From Seriola aureovittata (lineage: Eukaryota; Chordata; Actinopteri; Carangiformes; Carangidae), in the NCBI RefSeq assembly GCF_021018895.1, contig NC_079368.1, positions 930,001-994,000 of the forward strand: a stretch of 64,000 bases of DNA. The letters run 5' to 3'. Position 1 is the first letter of the stretch. The number at the start of each line of letters is the position of its first letter. Below the pieces are notes generated by a model. The model did not search any database, was not told the origin of the DNA, and saw nothing but the letters and a program-made list of their open reading frames with translations. The translations under genes and the position numbers were made by a program. Shown one piece after another: positions 22,781-33,340 of the stretch.

Positions 22781-24284
22781 TCATTCCACAGATCTTTCTG
22801 GTCAGGTGTAGTCATGTCCACAGGTGAATGGTGTCACTCACTCTGAGCATCTGTTGAACAACGTTGAACAAGTTCCCATCAAAACAACAGGAGACTGAGA
22901 GAGCAGCACACCTACCAAAAGTGATAACATCTCCATGGAAACATCAGGATTTTACTGTTGTAATCACTGCTGTAAATGTCTTAACTTTTTTCCTTGACAA
23001 AGGAAACCTTTAAACAGATTCTGTGCAACATCCTTAAGTAACTCTCTCAACTAAGGAGACTCATACTTAAGTAGAAAACTTGTGTTCTGTGCAACTGGCC
23101 ACCTTGCAGCACAATATCCACTTGTAGTATCTACAGCATGACCTTTACCCTAACCACTTCCTGTCACCTCGGCAGCAGTTGATAAATACAGATTCATTCA
23201 TTAAAGAAACATAAGCTGAACATCAACCAGCTAGCTATGATGTTTAGTTGTGTAGAAATTTTAAGACTAAAACTTCAGGAAATGAACATGTGTTATAATA
23301 ACTTACAAGTTCACATAAGAATATGTGGACTATGGTTACATTAAATATAAGTAAGGAATTTACAATTAATCCATAATAGTGTATATTTAATCACACTATC
23401 ACTAAAACACTAAAACCCTGAAGATGCACCTGTTTCCTCATCAGCGTTCCAGCGTACAAAATAATTCCTAAAAAACAGTCGTAGAACAGGTTGAACTCAT
23501 TGGCTTTGTCCACATCACCTGGTGTTGCCTGGCTGTTCTTCTATTTATAGCCACCTCTCTGGTGTTGTTGTGCTTCAGCTTCCTCTCTACTTTCCTTTTG
23601 TATTCCTCCTTGATAAGCTATTACTCTTGACTTCTAACCAATCAGATGGTGCTGTGGGTGGAACATTGCTCCAGACCACAGAGTGGAAACTACAGCTCAG
23701 AGACAGGCCAGAGCCAAAGTAGCGCATTTTAAAATTAATTAATTAAATTATTTATTATTATCATTAATTTATCGGTGGAACAGTGGAACAAGGACTTACA
23801 CATTATATTACATTCCTGCAGGTGTGAAAAGGTACGGTGCATGGATGGCTTGAAGAAGGTCTCTTAAGGAGAAGGTCTGCTGTTGGTCTGTTCAACAGAC
23901 AGACACATACAGAAGACAGGTTCAGGGTCCTGGTAGATATTAACAACCTGTAAACAAATTAAAGAGCTAACCAACTACAGCCAAATATTCCTGTCATGGT
24001 GTTACAGGGAAGAAATGAAAACATGGATTCTGCTCTGACAGACAGTCTTCAGCTCCTGTGTAATCCCAGGGCTTCAGGCCAATCAAGGTGTTGACAGCTA
24101 GACAACACAGCCTGCACCATGCTCCAAATAATGTGATAAATGATACAGATGTAATTTCTGTACACATCCGCCTCTTGTAACTCAATCTTTCACATTTTAT
24201 TTTAATGCATGTTTTCCTCACTTTCATGTGATATTTTAGCATCTAAACAAACAGCACATTTATTACAATTTAGACTTAATGAGG
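22781..24284. other. Non-coding DNA
   Basis: No gene was recognised. ORFs are short and without a domain. Positions 23,725-23,775 are very AT-rich ('ttaattaattaaattattta'). Confidence 0.5.
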
Positions 24285-24318
24285 ATGTATTTTATTCTTA
24301 AATGTATTTTATTCTTAA
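24285..24318. repeat. Perfect 17-bp tandem duplication
   Basis: 'atgtattttattcttaa' occurs twice in direct succession without a mismatch. Confidence 0.93.
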
Positions 24319-24525
24319 ACACTATTCTCGTAGTGCTTTGTGTGTTGCTGTCACATTTCTCAAAAATCTCTTTGTCCCAAATCTACTGGAAATGCTTCAT
24401 ATCACACCAGAATCTGCTGAACACTTCTCGGCTGGTTTGGGCCTCTGTGTGTGCATGTGTTGCTTGTGTTGATTGATACAAGTCAGGTGTGGACCATCCA
24501 GGCTGTAATGTGTTTGTGTGATGCA

Positions 24526-24565
24526 GGGTGGGGGTGGGGGTGGGGGTGGGGGGGTGTGGGGGGTG
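24526..24565 (+). repeat. G-rich tract with quadruplex potential
   Basis: Six to seven runs of three to seven G separated by single T or short spacers (GGGTGGGGGTGGGGGTGGGG and on). The pattern G3+N1-3 repeated four or more times fits an intramolecular G-quadruplex. Confidence 0.85.
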
Positions 24566-24788
24566 GACCCTGAGGGAAACAAGGTCATTCCTTTGTTGAT
24601 ATAGCAGACTCAGTCTCCCCTCTGGGACCTGCAGCCGGTGGAGAAGTGATACACACCAGCTTGGATTGCTCAGCACTCAACTCTTAAGGGCAACACAAGA
24701 ATCACACAACGGCTCAGTTTCATTTCAGCAGTTGTTGCTATCGCTGCTACATTTAGCAGAAAAGCTGTGTCAAGAACTCCAAACTCAC

Positions 24789-24823
24789 ACAGTATGTGAC
24801 ATCCAACAGATGTCACATACTGT
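24789..24823. other. Perfect hairpin: 15-bp stem, 5-nt loop
   Basis: Left arm ACAGTATGTGACATC (24,789-24,803), loop CAACA, right arm GATGTCACATACTGT (24,809-24,823), with no mismatch. Flanking bases do not extend the stem. I see no surrounding gene or terminator context; it could be a small palindrome left by repair or the core of a MITE. Confidence 0.9.
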
Positions 24824-25344
24824 CCATCATCAAATTTATTTAAGACAATTTTTCAGAATCAAAAGTAATACGATACAGATAGCAAAATGAAACTTCTGGC
24901 CCACCATGTACCTGGGTCCTCGGCCCGTGTCTGGCCCATACACTTCCACATGAGGGCAGATTCTGGTTGTTTTCATCCAATATTGTCTGACAGCCGGGAG
25001 ATCTTCTGTAGCTGCACCAGAATTGATCCAGATGTGAAAGTATCATGTCTATATGAGCCAGAGTTGGGCCGTGAAAGCAAACAAGCATGTGGCCCAAGTA
25101 TGGGTCGAATTTATTTTGCTATCAGGAAGTGCTTGTAAGTAATTCAACATGACTTTAATGACACAGATTCACCAAATAGAGGCTTAAAACAGATGTAGCC
25201 TACAGCTGAGTGATTAATGCTGCGCTTGTGTCATACGGGATGGAAGGTGGAGACAGGAAAGGCTACTTGTGTGATGAAAATACTGTGCATTGACAAAATG
25301 GAGTTTGGGTTAATTACACTGAACAATGGTCTTGTTCGTGTTTA
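24824..25344. other. Non-coding DNA
   Basis: No gene was recognised. Short ORFs overlap on both strands (24,840-25,138) without a domain. Confidence 0.5.
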
Positions 25345-25625
25345 ATAAAAGAGTAACACTTTATAATAACATTAATTCATAAGTCATTTATAAGGCTTTA
25401 GTTAATGATGAAGTAATCATTCCCAAAACACTGATATACATTTGTAGATGATTAGTAAGTGCTGTGTTAACATATAACAAATGTGTAAGTCATCTGCAAA
25501 CTTTAGTAAATCATGAAACAATCATTAACAAATCATTAGTAAATGATTAATAAGTAGTTAGTTGATATATTATGAATCACTCGTAAGTTGTTCAGAGATT
25601 TGATATTTCACTAGTCTGTTGTAAA
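25345..25625. repeat. Dispersed AT-rich repeat F, fragment 2
   Basis: Starts 'agtaacactttataataac' and is built of recurring words such as 'ttaataa', 'catttataaggctttag' and 'aatcattaacaaatc'. It resembles 4,137-4,560 and 43,890-44,185. This is the fullest of the three copies. Confidence 0.55.
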
Positions 25626-25639
25626 TCTATAATAATGGG

Positions 25640-25795
25640 ATCTCTTAGTCCTACCTGCAGTGGCCCAGGTTCCAGTCTGACCCCTGGCCTGCATGTCATC
25701 CCCTCTCTTTCTCCCTGACTTTCCTCTCTCTCTCACTGTTTCTATCTGAATAAAGGCAATGCCCCCCCCCCCCCCAAAAAAGAAAAAAAAAACAT
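25640..25795 (+). mobile_element. tRNA-derived SINE remnant
   Basis: 'ggttccagtctgacccctgg' is a decayed tRNA B-box (GGTTCNANYCC type). It is followed by 'cctgcatgtcatcccctctc', a pyrimidine tract, 'aataaaggcaatg' and an A-rich tail. The same order occurs at 61,760-61,906. The 5' half is not clear. Confidence 0.7.
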
Positions 25796-25939
25796 CAGAG
25801 ATTCACCAACAGTCTTCAGCGGACCATCGTCTCAGAGTAGCTGGAAACTTCTTTCCTTTGTTTCTTTAATAACTTATGAACCAGACGTTCAGCAGGTTTT
25901 TACCGGCAGCTGAATTATCCACAGAGGTGTCCTCCTGTA

Positions 25940-27168
25940 GTAAATTCAATTGATTGGACGTGATTTGGAAAGGCACACACATGTCTATATAAGGTCCCAC
26001 TGTTGACAGTGCATGTCAGAGCAGAAACCAAGCCATGAAGTCAAAGGAATTGTCTATAGACCTCTGAGACAGGATTGTATCGAGGCACAGATCTGGGGAA
26101 GGGTACAAAAATTTCTGCAGCATTGATGGTGCTGAAGAGCACAGTGGTCTCCATCATTCGTAAATGAAAGAAGTTTGGAACCACCTGGACTCTTCCTAGA
26201 GCTGGCCACCCAGCCAAACTGAGCAATCGGGGGAGAAGGGCCTTGGTCAGGGAGGTGAACAAGAACCCAATGGTCCCTCTGACAGAGCTCCAGCGTTCCT
26301 CTGTGGAGATGGGAGAAACTTCCAGAAGGAAAACCGTCTCTGCAGCATTCCACCAATCAAGCCTTTATGGTAGAGTGGCCAGACGGAAGCCTCTACTCAG
26401 TAAAAGGCACATGACAGCACACTTAGAGTTTACCAGAAGGCACCTAAAGGACTCTCAGACCATGAGAAACAAGATTCTCTGGTCTGATGAAACCAAGATT
26501 GAACTCTTTGGCCTGAATGCCAAGCGTCATGTCTGGAGGAAACCAGGCACCTCTCATCACCTGGCTAATACCATCCCTACGGTGAAGCATGGTGGTGGCA
26601 GCGTCATGCTGTGGGGATGTTTTTCAGCAGCAGGAACTGGGAGACTAGTCAGTATCAAGAGAAAGATGAACGGAGCAAAGTACAGAGATATCCTTGATGA
26701 AAACCTGCTCCAGAGCGCTCAGGACCTCAGACTGGGTCCCAGCCAGAGCCCAGACTTGAACCTGATTGAACATCTCTGAAAAGATCTGAAAATAGCTGTG
26801 AAGCGACGCTCCCCATCCTGACAGAGCTTGAGAGGCTCTGCAGAGAAGAACAGCAGAAATACCCCAAATACAGATGTGCCAAGCTTGTAGCTTCATACCC
26901 AAGAAGACTTGAGGCTGTAATCGCTGCCAAGGGTGCCTCAACAAAGTACTGAGTAAAGGGTGTGAATACTTACATACATGCGATATTTCAGTTATTTATC
27001 TTTAATAAATATGCAAAAATTTCTAAAAAAACGTTTTCGCTTTGTCATTATGGGGTATTGTGTGTAGATTGATGAGAAAAAAAGGAATTAAATCCATTTT
27101 GGAATAAGGCTGTAACATAATAAAATGTGGGGAAAGTGAAGGGGAGTGAATACTTTCCGGATGCACTG
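25940..27168 (+). mobile_element. Tc1/mariner-superfamily transposon, copy 2 (defective)
   Basis: The right inverted repeat ends at 27,168 ('ccggatgcactg') next to TA, as in copy 1 at 8,463-9,657. On the left, the internal 5' region is recognisable from about 25,940 ('caattgattggacgtgattt', then 'ctatataaggtcccactg', a TATA-like promoter region). The left terminal repeat itself is missing, so this end could not be cut. The two copies are close relatives but broken in different places. Confidence 0.92.
26035..26952 (+). pseudogene. Tc1-type transposase pseudogene lacking the second catalytic Asp
   Basis: The ATG at 26,035 (MKSKELSIDL) is the usual start of this transposase group. A TGA is the eleventh codon, apparently CGA mutated to TGA. 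A two-base loss in an A-run near 26,120 shifts the frame in the helix-turn-helix region, and TGA replaces a Trp codon near 26,166. From 26,243 the frame is open to 26,779. It keeps the first catalytic Asp (WSDETK) and the Glu (NLIEHL). An in-frame loss of 96 bp near 26,735, 32 codons relative to copy 1, removes QQDNDPKHT and with it the second Asp. Another Trp-to-TGA change follows IEHL, and the C-terminus then runs to a TGA ending at 26,952. No active enzyme is possible. Confidence 0.93.
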
Positions 27169-29360
27169 TACTTTCTGTTTAGATTTGCACAGTTAGCTGT
27201 GCTGCTGTAAAGGAACATGGGTAGTACACATGTGGCATGTTTAGCTAAGACGTGTGGTTTTAAAGGGTAATGTTGACCTTGACAGTGCATACCTTCAGTA
27301 AAAACAGATGCAGTAAAGTGACCTTTCATTGTTCACTTTCAACAGTGTCTCCACACTCCACAATCCACTGGCGAGCGAAGATTTATTCAGTGTGGACTAA
27401 GTCTAAATCTTTTTTCAAGCTCATTTTCTTCTTGTCATTTAAAACTTGTAATCCCCATCCTCTCGCATTGTTTACACTGCTTCCCCTCATTTTTCCATGA
27501 AGCACATCCTTCAAAAATTCCATGCTTCACAGAGCTTCTCCTTTTGAATATGTGGCAGATGAAAGTAAAAACAGGATTACAGTCTAATCCCTCTCGATTG
27601 TTTGTGTCTTTTGGCCACTGGGAGACCTCTGATGTGGTCCTGCCCTGCTGGAGAGGGAGAGAGGGAGAGAGATGGAGACGGAGAAAGAGACTTTCCTCGG
27701 TGCCGTCCAGTAATGAGAACCAGTAATAAAGTGGATGTATTCATGGACAAATGAAGCCAGCAATTAAGGAAAGAGGTAGCTAGCTTCAGACAGCCACTTT
27801 GGATCTTTTAAATGTAAATACAGCCGCTTCTCTCAAAGTGCTTGGTGAGATATTCCAAATGAAATCCCCTCTCACTAATGAGGGAGCTGTGATATTTCTA
27901 CACCAAGTCTCTCTACGGCGCTACCACAGTAGGCAGCTCAGGCTCTTGTTGAAATGTTTTAATCAGGCTGAAGGAACAGGGATTATGATATAACAGAGTT
28001 GGTGGAGACTAGTCTTCCTCTGTTTCCCATATCAACACAGTTCTGTTTGATCTGCCCTGAAATCTACACTGCTGTGACTGTCTTAATTAGCTAAGTGGAT
28101 GTAGACAACATATCCTACATAGTAAATTGCAGGAGTTGACATGTCACTGAGTAATGTTCTGTGTTCCACTTAATAAAGAACAATATGTGAAAATAAAAGA
28201 CAGTCACTGTTGGTACATCCATAGAGGAGATAATAAGACAAAGAACCCGCTCATATAGATCCTGTCACAAGACAAATTATAGTAATTTTAAAAGCAAAGC
28301 TCTGTTATTCGGTAACATTTGGTGTTTGCAAGATCTCTTCTCATCGCCAGTAAGTTGCTGTTGCCTTGATCAGCTGGTGCAGCCTGTCACAGACGTGCTG
28401 CATTTTGCCATTGTTTCATCCCATCTGCCTGGGTTTGATGTCTCCTTCCCCATCCCCGGCATCCTCACACACTCCCTCAGCGGCAGGTCAGGTCACTACA
28501 CACTGGTTTCTGATGCGGGAGTCACAGAGCCGCCGTCATCTCGCTGCCCAGTAACAAACAACAGCTTGACTCGCAATATTGTCATCATGTTTGTTTTTTA
28601 AGAGGCAGAGAGACTCACTTGGCAGCGGACCAATTCAAATGAGCTGTTTAAGATGTGCGAGTGCGCTATGAATAGGAATGAAGGCGGTTTTACGGTGCGG
28701 CGCAGCCTCACGGTGTAGACACAGGCCATTTTTCTCCATTTCCAGTTGGTGGTGATTTCTTGGTGCCTGGAGTGGAAGTGGCAATTAGCCTTTATTTGCA
28801 CTGACACAGAAATTCATCCAATTATCACCATTTAAGTTGGTGCTATTGACATGCATTGACTAAATGGATTATTACCATCTATGTATTCTATAAACAATGA
28901 TGCATATCTGCCCGCAGGCACCTGGAGAGTTTGTGTTGCTGCTTTTCAGTAACAATTTTTCAAACTTTATTAACTGATTAGTGACGATAACATGATCTGA
29001 TTTCATCAAATATCAACTTCACATGGAACTGACTCAGGCGTCATTACATGAAAGGCACATCTAGAATATAATGAGTGACAGAACATAATAGAACACAACA
29101 TAACATAATACATAATACATATAACATAATACAGTGGGACAAAACAACTGACAGCTTTTTCTTATTGTTATAGATTCATATTTTGACTAAAAGGGGAGAG
29201 AAACTACCAGAAAACTAAGCTGATAAAGGCCATACTTGCGGAGCTTTGTTATCTGTTATCTCGAGATAACGCCATTAGATAGCAGGATAATTATGCTAGT
29301 GTGGCCTTCCTCTGCAATTCTGTGTGAGAAACAAATATGTTTCAGAGCTTAGTCAGAAAC
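27169..29360. other. Repeat-poor non-coding DNA, candidate conserved elements
   Basis: No gene or mobile element was recognised. Positions 27,480-28,000 and 28,330-28,930 are complex and balanced in composition. They contain words such as 'ggcaattagcctttatttgc', typical of homeodomain-site-rich enhancers. ORFs at 28,326-28,601 have no recognisable domain. Conservation cannot be tested from one sequence. Confidence 0.35.
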
Positions 29361-29555
29361 ACAGACTGTGAATAAAGATGGACGTAGCCTCTGTAACGTC
29401 ACCCACAGGTTTCTGCAGCTCAGAGTGAGCTGCTCCACTGTTGCCATCTTGGAAGTGTCTGACTCCACCCCTAACTCCCAGCTAATCCAGAAATGGTCTA
29501 AGATGGGCATGTGTGGAGCTGAGCTGAGATCTAGTGGTCATTAGAGAAACTGCAT
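29361..29555 (+). repeat. Dispersed repeat B, copy 1 (plus, internally deleted)
   Basis: Starts 'agactgtgaataaagatgga', runs through 'gagtgagctgctccactg' and 'gactccacccctaactccc', and ends 'agtggtcattagagaaactg'. The reverse complement of the same order is at 46,533-47,015, where the middle is about 280 bp longer. The terminus resembles the 'agactgtatataaagatgga' end of a very common fish MITE-like repeat. Confidence 0.7.
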
Positions 29556-30089
29556 AATATGGTAGGGCAATCTGTCAAATATACTCAATGTATTACAACT
29601 TGTTCTACAAGGGATGCAGTAAATGAGGCCAGTGGAATGGTTTCAGACCTGGAGAGAGTGAAACAAGTGAAGCGCATAAGAGAGTTCATATATGTTGAAT
29701 TAGGAAACAGTAATAGAGGGGGAAAAACAGCACTGTCTGGCAGTGGTTTTGGTACCGCAAGGAAGATATTCACCAAACAAAGGTTATCTGCATAACAGGT
29801 AACAGCACCACCAATTGGTTCCATCACTTGAAATGCCCCCCACTACAACTTTCCAACCACACCAAATAAAATGCCAAGGTAGCCAAACCAGAAGCAAATG
29901 ACTCGGGCTTGATTATGATTATGTAAATATTTCTAATTTTCTTGATACATTTTGCCAAATAAATGTAATTATATTCTCTGTGAACGCATTCCAGGCATCC
30001 CCAAAGGAAAAAACACAGATAAAGTCCAGCACGGTGGGTTGAAGAGGTCTGGTGGGCTGGAGTAGATCATCAAAGGGTTAAATCATGTG
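29556..30089. other. Non-coding DNA
   Basis: No gene was recognised. A 78-codon ORF (29,559-29,795) on the plus strand and an 80-codon one on the minus strand overlap and have no recognisable domain. Confidence 0.45.
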
Positions 30090-30190
30090 TTAATGAAGTG
30101 GTTTAGAAGATTTCAATATATAGAGATATATATCGTGTATTGCAATTATAACCTAAAAATAGTACAATATTACTTGTCGCCCAGCCTAAA
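30090..30190. mobile_element. hAT-like element end, remnant
   Basis: 'atatatatcgtgtattgcaa' leads to 'cttgtcgcccagccta'. The last word is the reverse complement of a TAGGCTGGGCG-type hAT terminus common in fish. Only about 100 bp of one end are recognisable. Confidence 0.5.
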
Positions 30191-30229
30191 GTACACAACT
30201 CTGATCATGAGATGACATCTGAGCAAGAG

Positions 30230-30880
30230 CCATGTTGATACTCATCCAAAGATTTCTGAGAGTGATTTTTAAAGTTTCTCAAGACATGTTTTAAACTCTG
30301 TAAAAACCCTCTGACTGTGAGAATTGTCCACCTGCTTGCTCCAGGTGGACAGGTGAAAGAGCAGAGAGTATGAAGATGGTTAGAGGAGGAAACATCAGAG
30401 AGACTCAGCCACATGTGTGAGCCTCAGTCAGACCCAGACTCAGCAGAGGAGTCTGAGACCAGAACCAGAGACTAGCAGACGGATCAGAACAGTTAGCGTA
30501 GTTAGCATCTTTTATTTGTTTATGTTGTTTGTTAGCTTGTAACTGGCAGTAGCTCACACAGTGTCTAGTGTTGTGCCAATTCTAACTCTCTCTCTCTGTA
30601 CTGACAAGGTTTCAGGTTTATTTAGCCCCGCCCACCATCTCCACAAGTTGACAGGATTGGTTCCTGAGGTTCGTGACGTATGAAACCCTGGCTCTCTGAA
30701 TCTGTTTCTATGAGACTGTCATTGGTTCACTGCAGTTCAAGGTGGAAACACTCAGTCGTGGTGTTGATGATTATTTCACTCATCATATGTCTTGTATTAT
30801 ATAAAAACATCATGTGTACGTTAATTAGGTTAAACACTTGATTTTCATCAGAGGAGGTCTTTAAAGTAGCATTATAATTT
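30230..30880 (+). repeat. Dispersed repeat C, copy 1
   Basis: One of three same-orientation copies (others at 48,440-49,000 and 59,840-60,510). Landmarks in order are 'ctccaggtggacaggtgaaa', 'gttagcgtagttagcatctt', 'tttagccccgcccaccatc', 'ttcactgcagttcaaggtgg' and 'gatgattatttcactcatca'. The two ends carry weak inverted similarity ('ctttaaag'-like words at both sides), so a non-autonomous DNA transposon is possible. It has no coding capacity. Confidence 0.8.
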
Positions 30881-31024
30881 TTTTCAGTTTCTTGAGGGCA
30901 GCGCTGTAACATGACAATACCATCCAATGTTATGTTGTTCTGGTGAATGTGTTTGCAGCCTGTTACCTCTTCACACATCCAACAGACAAAGCAACACTAG
31001 CATTCGTTTGGAGCGTTTGATTCC

Positions 31025-31215
31025 ACCTGACGACTTCAAGTCCAACATTCACTCTCTTTTTAGCCACATTTTGGTCTCCATCCGCTCCTGAGGGAAATAT
31101 CTGGATCTTTAGCTGCTAAATGCTCCGCTATGTTCACCAGCCAGTCAGTAACTCTGTCTATCTGCTGTTTGGTGCTGGGCAGGTATAATGGACAGTTTAT
31201 TTAACAGGCTTTTTG
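31025..31215. repeat. Dispersed repeat A, fragment 2
   Basis: Contains 'tagctgctaaatgctccgct' and 'tctatctgctgtttggtgct', matching 218-400. It directly follows repeat C copy 1, but the other two C copies are not followed by it, so the two are separate families. Confidence 0.5.
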
Positions 31216-31539
31216 TAACCACAGTGGTGAGTAGAGCTGAGGGTGAGTAATATAACTTCATGCAAGTAGTAAGTAACCGAAAATGTAAAACAGAAAAATA
31301 TATAATAAAATCTGCTTAGTAAATGTAACGGACATACTGCATATGATTTAATTAGTTTGAATATAACATAATTTCAATATAATTAACATTTACTTAATAT
31401 CTTTGTGAAATTTAAATTTAGAGGAACATTTGACTTGATACTGTCAAGTTAGTTTTACTTGATATTACAGCAGTAAAATTTACTTAGTTGATAGAAAACA
31501 TTGATACACTTCTCATTCAGACCTAAGAACCAGCCGGTA

Positions 31540-31640
31540 CACTCACAACAGTCTACAAGGGGCAAGTGGAGATTCAGTGCCTTGCTCAAGTGCACTCACA
31601 ACCCTGTTTGTTGAGGAGCTTTTACTCCAGAACACACCTG
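31540..31640. repeat. Possible SINE-type repeat fragment
   Basis: 'cagtgccttgctcaagtgca' is a word typical of a common fish dispersed repeat. The surrounding sequence is too diverged to set boundaries. Confidence 0.3.
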
Positions 31641-32790
31641 TATTTTAGGGTGAATTACTTTTCCCATCCACAGGGATTAAACATTGTTACTGTCCATGAA
31701 ATGATTTGTACTTATGCAACGTAACTTGTCTTAGATGAGGTCCAGTTCACACAGAGGCAGATTTTGATCTTCCACTGCACTCTTAATTCCAGTTTTTAAT
31801 CCTCTAAAAAGTCTCATCCCCACCTGGCTGGGGGGAGTAAATTCCTTAATCCCTGTCTCTTTCTGACACTGGGTTTTGGTTTACTTCAGTTCTAAAGTGA
31901 TGCAAGCTTAGTGCATTTGAGTGCAACAATGAATTGCCGTCCCAGAGGACCGTGCCGAGGCGGAGGCAGCGTTCACGCTCTGTGCACCCTGTGGCATTAG
32001 GTGTTGGAGACAGTACATATGCAGCCTGCTCCTGAGCCTACGGAGAGTTACACCCAGGTGGCTTCACTCTGATGCTGATGCCATAGATACTGCAATCACC
32101 AACGCTGTCTGCACTGCCAGGTCTGTCAGCTCCGTCACATGGAGCTGTCGTTGCTGACATTGCAGGTGCCATCCTTATGAACACTGCCATCTAAAACTTG
32201 CCAAATCATTTAGAAAATGCTTACATCGTCAACGTCTCATTTTTTTTTTCCTGTTCGTATTTCAAATTCAGATTATTCTGAACCGCAAAGCTCACGTGTT
32301 TAACTGTAAACAGTGCATTTAGAGTCAGTCTCAGTAAGGTAAGACAGGGTTTGACATCTCACCGATATCTCAGCCGAGGCTTGACCAAACATTTATGTTA
32401 TTTTATTAATAAACACACAAGAATTTTACTTTCATACGACAAGTAACCAAAACATTTAAAATATGTGTTGGCTGTAGTGAGTTTGGATACACAGTGGTTA
32501 TAAATGTGACATAGACTCATTGTGAAAGACCTAGTATGTTCAAAAAAATTTAGAGTGCAGATTAAGACTACATCTGCCACCCTTCAGAACGAAGCGAGTG
32601 ACAGTTTTTGGTGGTGTATTCCTTTAAAATTGGTTTGTTCCATTGGCTTAAAGATTTTTCTTATGCAACAGCTGGTTGGTGAGGAATGAAATGCTCTCAT
32701 GTGTACCCAGAATGGCAGGCACAGAGAGGGCTGGTGAAGATACTGATAGATAAAAACTTGATGGATTTTTTGACGGTGTACTGGCCAACT
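31641..32790. other. Non-coding DNA
   Basis: No gene was recognised. Positions 31,930-32,190 are GC-richer and complex but have no sustained ORF. Confidence 0.45.
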
Positions 32791-33340
32791 GGGAAGGTTG
32801 GTCTAGGTTCTATGTTAGTATTATTACTACTACTAATAGTACTATATTGATACTTTGAAAGTATCAAAGCCTCAGTCCACAGAGAAATGCACACAGCCAG
32901 TATTCAGAAACTGAGCCTTAAAACCAGCCGTCAGGACTTCTGGAACTTTGTGATGTCACAACAAAGCAGTCACCGCTCTCAGCCACACCCCAAGCCCTCT
33001 CCGAGTGTTTACCTGAAATCCACTATATTTTATTGGATCACTCAGAAAACAGTCAGCCAATCAGAAGAGAGGATCAGAGCCTCCTCTCTTCTGATTGGCT
33101 CACCGACCTGTAGTTACTAGAGCTCCTGAGAGTAGCCTGAGGGAGAAGAAAAGTACACTGAGATGGTTTAAATATATCTTCTTATGGATCAACGCCTCAA
33201 ATAAAACACAGGAGAAGAGAAAATATGGAGCTTTAAATTCTTCACTCAGGCTTCAGCCTGTCAGTCATTTTCATTTGTCCAAGGAAACAATCTCACCCCT
33301 ACTGTTTATTCCCATCAGATAGAAAAACAACAGGTTGTGA
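32790..33340. repeat. Dispersed repeat D, copy 1
   Basis: Shares 'tatcaaagcctcagtccaca', 'agaaatgcacacagcc' and 'cagaaactgagccttaaaac' with 52,645-52,742. This copy continues beyond the shared part and includes a strong hairpin at 33,055-33,100. Class unknown. Confidence 0.6.
33055..33100. other. Perfect hairpin: 19-bp stem, 8-nt loop
   Basis: Left arm AGCCAATCAGAAGAGAGGA (33,055-33,073), loop TCAGAGCC, and right arm the exact reverse complement (33,082-33,100). Each arm carries a CCAAT-box-type word (GCCAATCAG), once per strand. It sits inside repeat D. Confidence 0.92.
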
